Shown: piece by piece, positions 1-6,506 of the stretch
Layout of the letters: each line of letters starts with the position of its first letter
Position numbering within the stretch: the first letter of the stretch is position 1
Assembly: GCA_913054415.1 (NCBI GenBank)
Contig: CAJXII010000019.1
Location: 1-17,864 of the forward strand
From: an uncultured Arcobacter sp.
Lineage (GTDB): Bacteria; Campylobacterota; Campylobacteria; Campylobacterales; Arcobacteraceae
Direction of reading: 5' to 3'
DNA length: 17,864 nucleotides
Made by a program: the position numbers and the translations under genes
Notes under the pieces: generated by a model
Databases searched by the model: none
What the model was told of the DNA's origin: nothing
The model's input: only the letters and a program-made list of their open reading frames with translations

Positions 1-76
1 CAAATAATTAAATAGGATAAAAATTGTCTTATTCAACAATATAAAGAATATTTTAGAGTTTTTTAAAGCTTTTTAA

Positions 77-85
77 TGCTATGAT
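77..85 (+). promoter_or_regulatory. Probable promoter (extended -10) of the hemerythrin-PAS gene
   Basis: TGC followed by TATGAT (positions 80-85) forms an extended -10 element 27 bases before the ATG at 113. T-rich runs lie upstream, as is usual for promoters of this phylum that lack a clear -35 box. An AAGGA ribosome binding site at 102-106 follows. No experimental support; inferred from pattern. Confidence 0.5.
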
Positions 86-112
86 TATCCTTATAAATTA
101 TAAGGAATTTTA

Positions 113-1090
113 ATGAGTGAATTTTTAAGCAATGAGGAAGAGTTACCAAAAGGTCATCCAGCACAAGTCTATATGGATGAGAATATATTAATAAAAGATA
201 TTATACAGAAGATTAATCAGATAAATATTAAAGAGGAGTTTGAAGAGTTTGTTAAATTATTTGATAAATTATGTTTGATAGAGAAACATTATGCAAGAAA
301 AGAGAATCAACTTTTCCCATATCTTGAAACTTATGGATGGACAAGTCCTAGTCAAAATATGTGGGCATTTCATGATCAGATACGAGATGAGATTAAAGTA
401 GTAAGAAAAGATATATTGTCAAAAGATATTGTAAATCTATCACAAAATCTTCAAGCTCTTTTTAGAAGTATAGATCATCTTATGCAAGTAGAAGAGTATA
501 GATTATTGCCAAATGCTTTAAATATGTTAAGTGATGATGATTGGAAAGAGATGCGAGAAGGGGATGAGGAGATAGGTTGGATGTTTGATATACCACCACA
601 ACAGTATCCAAAAAAATCTGATTCTTCATATATCCATCCATCTGAAGATACAACAAAAAGAAAATTGCCATTTTCACTAGATGGTAGAATTAAGTTAAAT
701 GAGGGGTGGATGTTGCCTCAACAATTAGATCTAATGTTGCAGTTTATGCCTGTAGATATAACTTATGTAGATGAAAATGATATAGTGATATTCTATAATC
801 GTGGGGATAAAAGGGTTTTCCCTAGAAGTGCAGGAATTATTGGTAGAGAAGTAAAATTTTGTCATCCACCAAAAAGTGTAGATCAGGTTTTAAGGATTTT
901 AGAAGAGTTTAAAGCTGGACGAAAAGATGAAGCTGAATTTTGGATAGAGTTTAAGGGTAAATTTATACATATTAGATATTTTGCAATAAGAGATGAACAC
1001 AATATCTATAAGGGTGTAATAGAGATGAGTCAAGATGTTACACATATACGAGAGTTAAAAGGACAACAACGACTTCTTGATTGGGAATAA
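113..1090 (+). CDS. Hemerythrin-domain / PAS-domain protein (DUF438-type)
   Basis: This is a 325-residue cytoplasmic protein with two domains. Residues about 10-155 form a hemerythrin (HHE) four-helix bundle. The candidate di-iron ligands are visible: His15 in KGHP, His59 and Glu64 in HYARKE, His87 in WAFHDQIRDE, and His122 with Glu127 or Glu128. Residues about 195-318 match the PAS domain that follows it in DUF438 proteins, with the hallmarks PVDITYVDEND, FPRSAGIIGR, CHPPKS and AEFWIEF. Known DUF438 proteins often carry an extra N-terminal domain; here the hemerythrin part starts almost at once. There is no kinase, GGDEF or DNA-binding output domain, so it probably senses or stores oxygen or nitric oxide, or acts through a partner. 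The ATG at 113 has an AAGGA box six bases upstream. Family assignment is firm; the physiological role is inferred. Confidence 0.85.
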   Translation: MSEFLSNEEELPKGHPAQVYMDENILIKDIIQKINQINIKEEFEEFVKLFDKLCLIEKHYARKENQLFPYLETYGWTSPSQNMWAFHDQIRDEIKVVRKDILSKDIVNLSQNLQALFRSIDHLMQVEEYRLLPNALNMLSDDDWKEMREGDEEIGWMFDIPPQQYPKKSDSSYIHPSEDTTKRKLPFSLDGRIKLNEGWMLPQQLDLMLQFMPVDITYVDENDIVIFYNRGDKRVFPRSAGIIGREVKFCHPPKSVDQVLRILEEFKAGRKDEAEFWIEFKGKFIHIRYFAIRDEHNIYKGVIEMSQDVTHIRELKGQQRLLDWE

Positions 1091-1095
1091 TTAGC

Positions 1096-1111
1096 TATAA
1101 TTAGTTATAAT
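1096..1111 (+). promoter_or_regulatory. Possible promoter of the Sel1-repeat gene
   Basis: Two TATAAT hexamers stand in tandem at 1096-1101 and 1106-1111, just after the stop codon of the previous gene and about 30-40 bases before the ATG at 1139. Either could be a -10 box. In DNA this AT-rich a chance match is possible, and read-through from the preceding gene remains an alternative. Confidence 0.35.
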
Positions 1112-1138
1112 AATTTTAATAATATACAAAGGAATGAT

Positions 1139-1555
1139 ATGCAAAAAATCTTTATAATTTTATTTTTTGGTGTGGTAATGTTATTTGCTAATAACTATAA
1201 TACTGCTATTGATTATTATCAAAAAGGTGATATGAAAAATGCTTTTATCTATTTTAAAAAAGCAGCTAATCAAAAAGATATAAAATCAGCTTATATTTTA
1301 GGGTATCTTTATACTGGCGGTATTGGAACAAAACAAGATTTAAAAAAAGCAGTCAAGTGGTATAAAATAGCAGCTAAGGCTGGTAATACAAAAGCTCAAG
1401 TAAATTTAGGATTTAATTATATTGGAGGCTTGGGGGTAAAAAAAGATTATAAAAAAGCTGCTTATTGGATATATAAAGCAAAGGACAGATCACCACAAGC
1501 ACAAAATTTATGGGATGAATTTCATCTAAGTCAATATTATAATAAGGGTAATTAA
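1139..1555 (+). CDS. Small exported Sel1-repeat protein
   Basis: A 138-residue protein with an N-terminal signal peptide (MQKIFIILFFGVVMLFA, probable cleavage after residue 17), so it is likely periplasmic. The mature part is built of TPR-like helical hairpins: a first unit at about 20-47 (YYQKGDMKNAFIYFKKAA), then two clear Sel1 repeats at about 48-83 and 84-119 with the signature A-x-x-x-L-G-x-x-Y-x-G-G-x-G. Sel1 proteins bind other proteins, and in Campylobacterota many are small and exported; some cysteine-rich relatives have beta-lactamase-like names, but this one has no cysteines. The partner is unknown. An AAAGGA box at 1128-1133 supports the start. A hairpin terminator follows directly. 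Confidence 0.75.
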   Translation: MQKIFIILFFGVVMLFANNYNTAIDYYQKGDMKNAFIYFKKAANQKDIKSAYILGYLYTGGIGTKQDLKKAVKWYKIAAKAGNTKAQVNLGFNYIGGLGVKKDYKKAAYWIYKAKDRSPQAQNLWDEFHLSQYYNKGN

Positions 1556-1576
1556 TTATTGTTTAGAATTATTATT

Positions 1577-1600
1577 AGCAAGGTTTAACCCTTGCTTTTT
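1577..1600 (+). terminator. Intrinsic terminator between convergent genes
   Basis: A seven-base-pair stem, AGCAAGG at 1577-1583 and CCTTGCT at 1590-1596, closes a six-base loop and is followed by a run of T to 1600. It lies 22 bases after the Sel1 gene and abuts the end of the convergent cytochrome gene at 1599. On the minus strand the T run is poorer, so it should work mainly for the plus-strand transcript. Confidence 0.7.
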
Positions 1601-2729
1601 ATAGGTTTAATTTAACACTATCTCCTATATATTTTTTAAGTAGATCTTCATCATGAAGATCTAGTTCTTTTGCTAAAGAAGGTCTAACTGGATAGCTTAT
1701 CCAAGTTGACTGAATCATATCACCTTTTTGTAAAGATGGCACTTTATAAATTATATTTTTACTTTTATATGTATCAAGATTTGTGTAATATTTGATCCCT
1801 GATGCTTTTGGTGGATAAACTTGTTTACCATTTTCATCAATAAATAGCTTACTAAATGTTGCCTCTTTATCTTCATAAGGTGACTTTTTAAAGTTTTGCC
1901 ATATAACTTTACCATCTCTTACAATAGTAGTTTTAACATATTTTAATCTCATAGGTTGAAGTAAAACTTGATGTCCCATTTTATTTTTAATAGTAAGTTC
2001 TATATGATTATTGTCTATTTCTTTCAATGATAATTTAACAGCCTTTTTTACCATATCTTCACTTCTTATGCCTAGAAATTCATGATTTGCATATTTCTCT
2101 CTTGCTCTTCGATTTATTTTTGTATTACCACCTTCATATTTTGGCATATGGCAACCTATGCAATCAGTTTGCTTGAAGTTATCCAGATTTTGCGATATTT
2201 GACAAACCTCTACATCATGAGAATCATTTCTTTTATGACTATGACAACCCATACAAACTTTTGAATTAGCAAATAGATTAAATCTTTTAGGTAATGTAAG
2301 ATTTTTATGTTTGTTGCTTTCTTCTGGATCAGGTGTATTTCCATACATTATAGGGATACCACCTCTATTCATTGTTGTTCTATACCCATTTTGCCTATGT
2401 GATTTTCTAACAGCTACTATAGAATGACAATATAAACAACTTACACCATCTAATTGTCTTATTGTTTTGCTTGGTTGGTATTTACCAGATACTATCTTAT
2501 CAAGATTATTAGCTGCTGGAATATGACAAACACTACATTTATACGTTGTAGGAAAATTTAATTCCTTCATTTTACGATGAAATTCATCTTGAAATAATGA
2601 TGAATTTGCATGTTGTGATAACATATGCTCTTCATATATTGTATCATGACACTCTGCACAACTTTTACTATCTAAATATGTAGCATTGATAGACACTAAA
2701 AGTAGTATTGATAGAAGTATAAATTTCAT
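1599..2729 (-). CDS. Exported pentahaem c-type cytochrome
   Basis: A 376-residue protein with a signal peptide (about residues 1-16). Five CxxCH haem c attachment motifs fill the N-terminal half: CAECH (24-28), CSVCH (65-69), CLYCH (98-102), CMGCH (159-163) and CIGCH (190-194). A further conserved-looking cysteine is at 176 (VEVCQ). Residues about 200-376 carry no haem motif and may be a beta-rich domain. The first haem region (SCAECHDTIYEEHMLSQH) resembles cytochrome c554-like multihaem proteins. It is predicted to be a periplasmic electron carrier or oxidoreductase. It lies downstream of the nirS-like gene on the same strand, 81 bases away, but a terminator hairpin sits between them, so it is either read at reduced level or uses its own start near 2748-2753. 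A ribosome binding site (AAGGAA on the minus strand, 2735-2740) precedes the ATG. The substrate is unknown. Confidence 0.8.
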   Translation of the reverse strand: MKFILLSILLLVSINATYLDSKSCAECHDTIYEEHMLSQHANSSLFQDEFHRKMKELNFPTTYKCSVCHIPAANNLDKIVSGKYQPSKTIRQLDGVSCLYCHSIVAVRKSHRQNGYRTTMNRGGIPIMYGNTPDPEESNKHKNLTLPKRFNLFANSKVCMGCHSHKRNDSHDVEVCQISQNLDNFKQTDCIGCHMPKYEGGNTKINRRAREKYANHEFLGIRSEDMVKKAVKLSLKEIDNNHIELTIKNKMGHQVLLQPMRLKYVKTTIVRDGKVIWQNFKKSPYEDKEATFSKLFIDENGKQVYPPKASGIKYYTNLDTYKSKNIIYKVPSLQKGDMIQSTWISYPVRPSLAKELDLHDEDLLKKYIGDSVKLNL

Positions 2730-2756
2730 ATATTTTCCTTATGTTGTAATATAAAT

Positions 2757-2787
2757 AAAAAAAGGTAGAAAGTTTAACTTTCTACCT
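2757..2787 (-). terminator. Strong intrinsic terminator after the nirS-like gene
   Basis: A perfect inverted repeat of 11-12 base pairs (AGGTAGAAAGTT and its complement, 2763-2787) with a one- to three-base loop is followed on the minus strand by a run of seven T (2763 down to 2757). It lies 23 bases after the stop codon of the cytochrome cd1 gene. It should end or attenuate transcription before the pentahaem cytochrome gene. Confidence 0.8.
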
Positions 2788-2810
2788 AATTTTGAAGCTA
2801 ATAATAACTA

Positions 2811-4439
2811 TTATGCACCTGGAATTGTTTGTCTATGTTCAATAGAGTAAGTAAATGTAGGAGTTGTAAGTCCTTTGATATACTTAACAAATTTACCAGT
2901 TTTTGCTTCATAAATACCAATTCTTCCTGCATTCCATTCAGAAATCATTGTCCATTGACCATGATTTGCTGGTTCTGCATGTAAAATTCTTGGTAATACT
3001 TTGTTATGTGGCACTTTCCAAGAAGAGATAACTTTATGAGTTTTAGCATCAATCAATTTACCTTTATCTTTACCAACTTCAATAATTCTATCAGTTTCTA
3101 AAGTTTGTTTATTAATTAGATACATTTTGTTCCAATTTGCACTTCCACCAAGAACACAATCAGACCAAATCCATGGAGTATGTTCAGATGTTCCTACAAA
3201 TAAACCACCACCTGCAGTTTTAACATTTTTTACAACATCCCAGTTGCTATCCCAGATAACAACATCACCAACATTCATACTTTGAGTAGCAAATAATTCA
3301 CCATACTCATCATTATACCAAGATGAACCTTGACCTGGGTGTGGTTTAGTTCCTGGACCTGTATAAACTTTTGCAACTAAAGATTTAGTTTTAAAGTCAA
3401 TAACACCCATTACATCACTTCCTTGAGAAGCTTGCATTAAGTATCTACCAATCTCTTTACCTTCATTTTCAAAACCATCATGTAATATTTTACCAATATT
3501 TGGAATATCACCAACGATTGGGAAATTTGGTTTAGAATAATCTATAATATAAACATGTCCAGCATCTTTTAATGCAAATGCAATATATGGTCCATATGGA
3601 GTATCATAAATACCTGCAACTCTTGAAGCTCCAATATTTCCATCCATATCAATTACAGAAGAAGTTGGGTAAACTTTAAGAGGTTTAAGTGTCATAGCAT
3701 CAAATAATACTGCTCCACCTGGCTCATAGTTTCCTGCCATTACATATTTACCATCTGGAGAAACAGCTAACCCTCTTGAGCTTGTACCAATTCTACATTC
3801 AGCAATTTTTTGTTGCCCTTTAGAAGCAAGATCATACATAGTTACAAGACCATCTCTTGAGATAGAATAAGCATATCTTGGTTGTCTTTTGTTTGTAACT
3901 GTTACATGCACAGCATATCCAGCTGGATGTGTAGAAAGTTTTTTACCTGTAGTTCCATCAATAAATGTCACTTTAGAAGCATCTCTTTCAGTTACAAAAC
4001 AGATATCTGTAACATGTTTTACATCAACAGCATGTGGATATTTTTTCTTTAATTTTGCAGCACTATTAAATGTTCTCCAGTTTTTAGTAACATTTGCTAA
4101 TGTTAATACTTGAGATTTTAAACCTTTAAAGTGTTGTAAATAATCAACCATTTTATCAGCATCAGCTTTTGTAAACTCATGACCTATAGATTCACCTTTT
4201 TTCCAAGCTGGCATAGCAGTTCCTGGAACACCATTTAAAATGATATTAGCTAAATCTTGTGAATTTTTCTTTTTAAGAGCAGCTGGTCTAATATCAGCTC
4301 CAACTCCACCTTGGTGTTTAGGTCCATGACAACCTTGACAATCTCTAACAAATACTTTTTCAGCATCAAATGCACATGCAGCAGTGCTCATAAGTGTTGT
4401 TGCTGTAATAGCACTCAATAACAATTTGTTTATCTTCAT
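2811..4439 (-). CDS. nirS: Cytochrome cd1 nitrite reductase-like protein (NirS-like)
   Basis: A 542-residue periplasmic protein with a signal peptide (about 1-23, cleavage near ACA|FDA). Residues about 25-105 are a cytochrome c domain with CQGCH (34-38) and the distal Met76 in TAMPAW. Residues about 130-542 are the eight-bladed haem d1 propeller. The proximal d1 ligand His178 (GYAVH) and both active-site histidines, His320 (ILHDG) and His367 (KPHPGQG), are present where NirS has them. NirS reduces nitrite to nitric oxide in denitrification. The length fits NirS (about 540-600) better than NirN (about 490-500). Parts of the propeller differ from proteobacterial NirS: for example TSEHTPWIWSDC replaces the usual FIKTHP region, and the tail ends HRQTIPGA, so a NirN-like role in d1 handling is a weaker alternative. 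An AAGGAGA box precedes the ATG. No haem d1 synthesis genes (nirF, nirE, nirJ) are nearby. Confidence 0.8.
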   Translation of the reverse strand: MKINKLLLSAITATTLMSTAACAFDAEKVFVRDCQGCHGPKHQGGVGADIRPAALKKKNSQDLANIILNGVPGTAMPAWKKGESIGHEFTKADADKMVDYLQHFKGLKSQVLTLANVTKNWRTFNSAAKLKKKYPHAVDVKHVTDICFVTERDASKVTFIDGTTGKKLSTHPAGYAVHVTVTNKRQPRYAYSISRDGLVTMYDLASKGQQKIAECRIGTSSRGLAVSPDGKYVMAGNYEPGGAVLFDAMTLKPLKVYPTSSVIDMDGNIGASRVAGIYDTPYGPYIAFALKDAGHVYIIDYSKPNFPIVGDIPNIGKILHDGFENEGKEIGRYLMQASQGSDVMGVIDFKTKSLVAKVYTGPGTKPHPGQGSSWYNDEYGELFATQSMNVGDVVIWDSNWDVVKNVKTAGGGLFVGTSEHTPWIWSDCVLGGSANWNKMYLINKQTLETDRIIEVGKDKGKLIDAKTHKVISSWKVPHNKVLPRILHAEPANHGQWTMISEWNAGRIGIYEAKTGKFVKYIKGLTTPTFTYSIEHRQTIPGA

Positions 4440-4469
4440 AACGTTCTCCTTTTAAAATAAAGCTTGGCG

Positions 4470-4475
4470 ATATTA
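4470..4475 (-). promoter_or_regulatory. Candidate -10 box of the nirS-like gene
   Basis: On the minus strand TAATAT occupies 4475 to 4470, about 30 bases before the ATG at 4439, with the overlapping variant TAATAA beside it. The -35 position then falls inside the 32-bp palindrome at 4481-4512. A second TATAAT-like element, also readable on this strand, lies far upstream near 4582-4587. The choice between them cannot be made from the sequence. Confidence 0.35.
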
Positions 4476-4480
4476 TTACA

Positions 4481-4512
4481 TATTAAAACTTAGTTTAAAC
4501 TAAGTTTTAATA
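4481..4512 (-). promoter_or_regulatory. Perfect 32-bp palindrome, candidate operator upstream of nirS
   Basis: Each half is TATTAAAACTTAGTTT followed by its exact complement with no spacer; all 16 base pairs match (centre between 4496 and 4497). The core reads TTAGT-N4-ACTAA, which has the 5-4-5 layout of CRP/FNR-family sites (FNR TTGAT-N4-ATCAA; Campylobacter NssR TTAAC-N4-GTTAA). It sits between two divergent genes, so a terminator role is unlikely. Its centre is 57 bases from the nirS start and overlaps the likely -35 region. An operator for a nitrogen-oxide or oxygen-responsive regulator is inferred. Confidence 0.5.
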
Positions 4513-4624
4513 CTAAATAGTATAAATTTTAAAAAAAAATTTACAATAGGTAACTATTTGTTCATTGTGCAGTGGTCTCATTATAATAAATGGAATAATA
4601 CTTATTAAATTCTAAATCTCTTTT

Positions 4625-4633
4625 TGCTACAAT
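4625..4633 (+). promoter_or_regulatory. Promoter (extended -10) of the DJ-1 gene and the downstream cluster
   Basis: TGC followed by TACAAT (4628-4633) is an extended -10 box 31 bases before the ATG at 4664, with a T-rich stretch upstream. It is the only good promoter seen ahead of the ten-gene plus-strand run that ends at 12800, so it may drive all of it. Confidence 0.55.
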
Positions 4634-4663
4634 GTAGATATTTAAAAAACAAGGAGTATAGTT

Positions 4664-5221
4664 ATGTCAAAAAAGATTTTAGTTCCACTTGCTACTGGAT
4701 TTGAAGAGATTGAAGCAGTTACAATTATAGATGTGCTTACAAGAGCTGGCGTTAATGTCCTTACAGCATCTTTAGATGATAATAAAAATGTAAAAGGTGC
4801 AAATGGCATAGTGGTAGTTGCTAATTATACAATTACACAGATTGATGTAGATAGTTTAGATATGATAGTTTTACCTGGTGGTTGGGATGGAACTCATGCT
4901 TTAACAGATGATGAAAATATCCAATCTATACTTAAAAAGATGAATGAGGATCAAAAACATATAGGAGCAATCTGTGCTGCACCATTTGCTTTAAAACAAG
5001 CAGACGTTTTAAGTAGCAACTATACTTGTTATCCATCTGTTGAGGAGCAAATAAAACAAGATGGTTATACAGATCAATCAAAAGTTGTTCAAGATGGTAA
5101 AATTATAACATCACGAGGACCAGCAACGGCTATTTGTTTTGCTCTACATATTGTAAAAAATCTAGTGTCAGAACAAAAATATCAAGAGTTAAAGGGTGGA
5201 CTATTAGCAGATTTTTGTTAA
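4664..5221 (+). CDS. DJ-1/PfpI family protein (YajL-like)
   Basis: A 185-residue cytoplasmic protein of the DJ-1/PfpI superfamily. The family's reactive cysteine is Cys104 in the nucleophile elbow GAICAAP, and the glutamate that lowers its pKa is Glu17 in GFEEIEAV. The strand-turn LPGGWDGTHAL and the SRGPATAICFAL motif near the C terminus complete the pattern of DJ-1, YajL and ThiJ-like proteins. Length is typical. Members act in oxidative stress protection, as glyoxalases or as proposed deglycases; which applies here cannot be told. A strong AAGGAG site (4651-4656) precedes the ATG. The next gene starts ten bases after the stop, so it heads the cluster, though a functional link with the arabinose genes is not evident. 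Confidence 0.85.
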   Translation: MSKKILVPLATGFEEIEAVTIIDVLTRAGVNVLTASLDDNKNVKGANGIVVVANYTITQIDVDSLDMIVLPGGWDGTHALTDDENIQSILKKMNEDQKHIGAICAAPFALKQADVLSSNYTCYPSVEEQIKQDGYTDQSKVVQDGKIITSRGPATAICFALHIVKNLVSEQKYQELKGGLLADFC

Positions 5222-5231
5222 TAGATAATAT

Positions 5232-6095
5232 ATGATAAAAAACTTACTACTATTAGCAAGACCACACCAATATATAAAAAATATTTTTATATTTGCACCG
5301 TTGTTGTTTTCATTTCAATTCTCTACTGAAAATACACTTGATAGTATTTTGGCATTTATCCTATTTAGTATGATAGCTAGTAGTATATATATATTAAATG
5401 ATATTATGGATATAGACGAGGATAAAAAACATCCAACAAAAAAAGAGCGACCATTAGCTAGTGGTTTATTATCTATTGATATAGCAAAAAAAAGTTTTTT
5501 AATTTTATCTATTTTATCACTTATAGTTGCATTTATATTTAATCAAGCTTTATTTATGGTGCTTTTTGGATATTTTGTATTAAATATTTTATACTCTTTG
5601 AGGTTAAAACATATATCGATTATAGACATATTTATCATATCTACAGGGTTTGTGCTAAGATTATTTGCAGGATCAGTAGTAATAGGTGTGCAGTTATCAA
5701 TGTGGATTATAATTATGACATTTTTATTAGCACTATTTTTAGCAATAGCAAAAAGAAGAGATGATGTTTTGCTATCTTTAAGTGGGAAAGAGACTAGAAA
5801 AAATATAGATGGTTATAATTTAGAGTTTATAAATGCATCTATGGTGCTTATGGCAGGGGTGATTATCGTATCATATATTTTATATACAGTATCAAATGAT
5901 GTTATTAGCAGATTGCATAGCTCACATCTATATTTAACTGCTTTTTTTGTAATACTTGGGATTATTAGATATATGCAAATCACATTTGTAGAGCAAAAAA
6001 GTGGAAGCCCTACTAAAATTGTTTTAAAAGATAGATTTTTGCAATATACTATTTTATTTTGGCTTGTAAGTTTTATTGTGGTTGTAAAATTATAG
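5232..6095 (+). CDS. UbiA-family polyprenyl-phosphate phosphoribosyltransferase (DPPR synthase-like)
   Basis: A 287-residue membrane protein with about eight or nine helices. The N terminus LARPHQYIKNIFIFAPLLFS and the motif NDIMDIDEDKKHPTKKERP (56-74) are the signature of decaprenyl-phosphate 5-phosphoribosyltransferases (M. tuberculosis Rv3806c) rather than of quinone prenyltransferases. The aspartates of NDxxD at 56-60 bind Mg and pyrophosphate. The predicted reaction joins phosphoribose from PRPP to a polyprenyl phosphate, the first committed step toward polyprenyl-phosphoryl-arabinose. The ATG has no clear Shine-Dalgarno sequence and lies ten bases after the DJ-1 stop, so translational coupling is likely. 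The next gene begins immediately after its stop. The neighbours GtrA, DprE1-like and DprE2-like strongly support the assignment. Confidence 0.85.
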   Translation: MIKNLLLLARPHQYIKNIFIFAPLLFSFQFSTENTLDSILAFILFSMIASSIYILNDIMDIDEDKKHPTKKERPLASGLLSIDIAKKSFLILSILSLIVAFIFNQALFMVLFGYFVLNILYSLRLKHISIIDIFIISTGFVLRLFAGSVVIGVQLSMWIIIMTFLLALFLAIAKRRDDVLLSLSGKETRKNIDGYNLEFINASMVLMAGVIIVSYILYTVSNDVISRLHSSHLYLTAFFVILGIIRYMQITFVEQKSGSPTKIVLKDRFLQYTILFWLVSFIVVVKL

Positions 6096-6506
6096 ATGAC
6101 TACGGTAATTAGATATATTATTTTTGCTATAATATCAACAATTGTAAATCTTTCATTTCAATATATTAGTTTTTTTGTGTATGGTGGAAGTTTTTCTTTA
6201 TATATTGCTATGTTTGTAGGAACATTAGCAGGTTTAGTAGTAAAATATATATTAGATAAAAAATATATTTTTTATCACACAACAACAACACATAAAGAAA
6301 ATGGTATAAAATTTATTTTATATTCACTTATGGGAGTTTTTACAACAGTGATATTTTGGGGATTTGAAATAGGATTTAATTATATATTTACAAATCCACA
6401 AGCAAAATATGTAGGTGCTATTGTTGGGTTATCTATAGGATATATAATAAAATATTTTTTAGATAAAAAATTTGTATTTACGGAGAAAAAAAGTGAATCT
6501 ATATAG
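6096..6506 (+). CDS. GtrA-family membrane protein, probable lipid-linked sugar flippase or its partner
   Basis: A 136-residue protein with four predicted transmembrane helices, typical of GtrA. Helices two and four end in near-repeats, KYILDKKYIF (about 50-59) and KYFLDKKFVF (about 119-128), which is the usual internal symmetry of this family. GtrA proteins are linked to translocation of polyprenyl-phosphate sugars across the inner membrane. The M. tuberculosis homologue next to dprE1, Rv3789, was proposed either as the flippase for decaprenyl-phosphoryl-arabinose or as an anchor for the arabinosyltransferase. The ATG directly abuts the preceding stop codon, and the end overlaps the next gene by 14 bases, so the genes are translationally linked. 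Confidence 0.8.
   Translation: MTTVIRYIIFAIISTIVNLSFQYISFFVYGGSFSLYIAMFVGTLAGLVVKYILDKKYIFYHTTTTHKENGIKFILYSLMGVFTTVIFWGFEIGFNYIFTNPQAKYVGAIVGLSIGYIIKYFLDKKFVFTEKKSESI

Noticed and set aside
3889..4113. Plus-strand open frame of 74 codons opposite the nirS-like gene
   Set aside because: It lies wholly inside the coding region of the cytochrome cd1 gene, has no ribosome binding site and reads as the complement of that protein.
4545..4558. Inverted repeat AATAG-N4-CTATT as a second regulator site in the nirS-DJ-1 gap
   Set aside because: Arms of five AT-rich bases occur often by chance here, and the site is not placed at a clear promoter.
6472..6492. Upstream TTG as the start of the dprE1-like gene
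   Set aside because: It has no ribosome binding site at a sensible distance, whereas the GTG at 6493 has a GGAG box and gives a natural N terminus.
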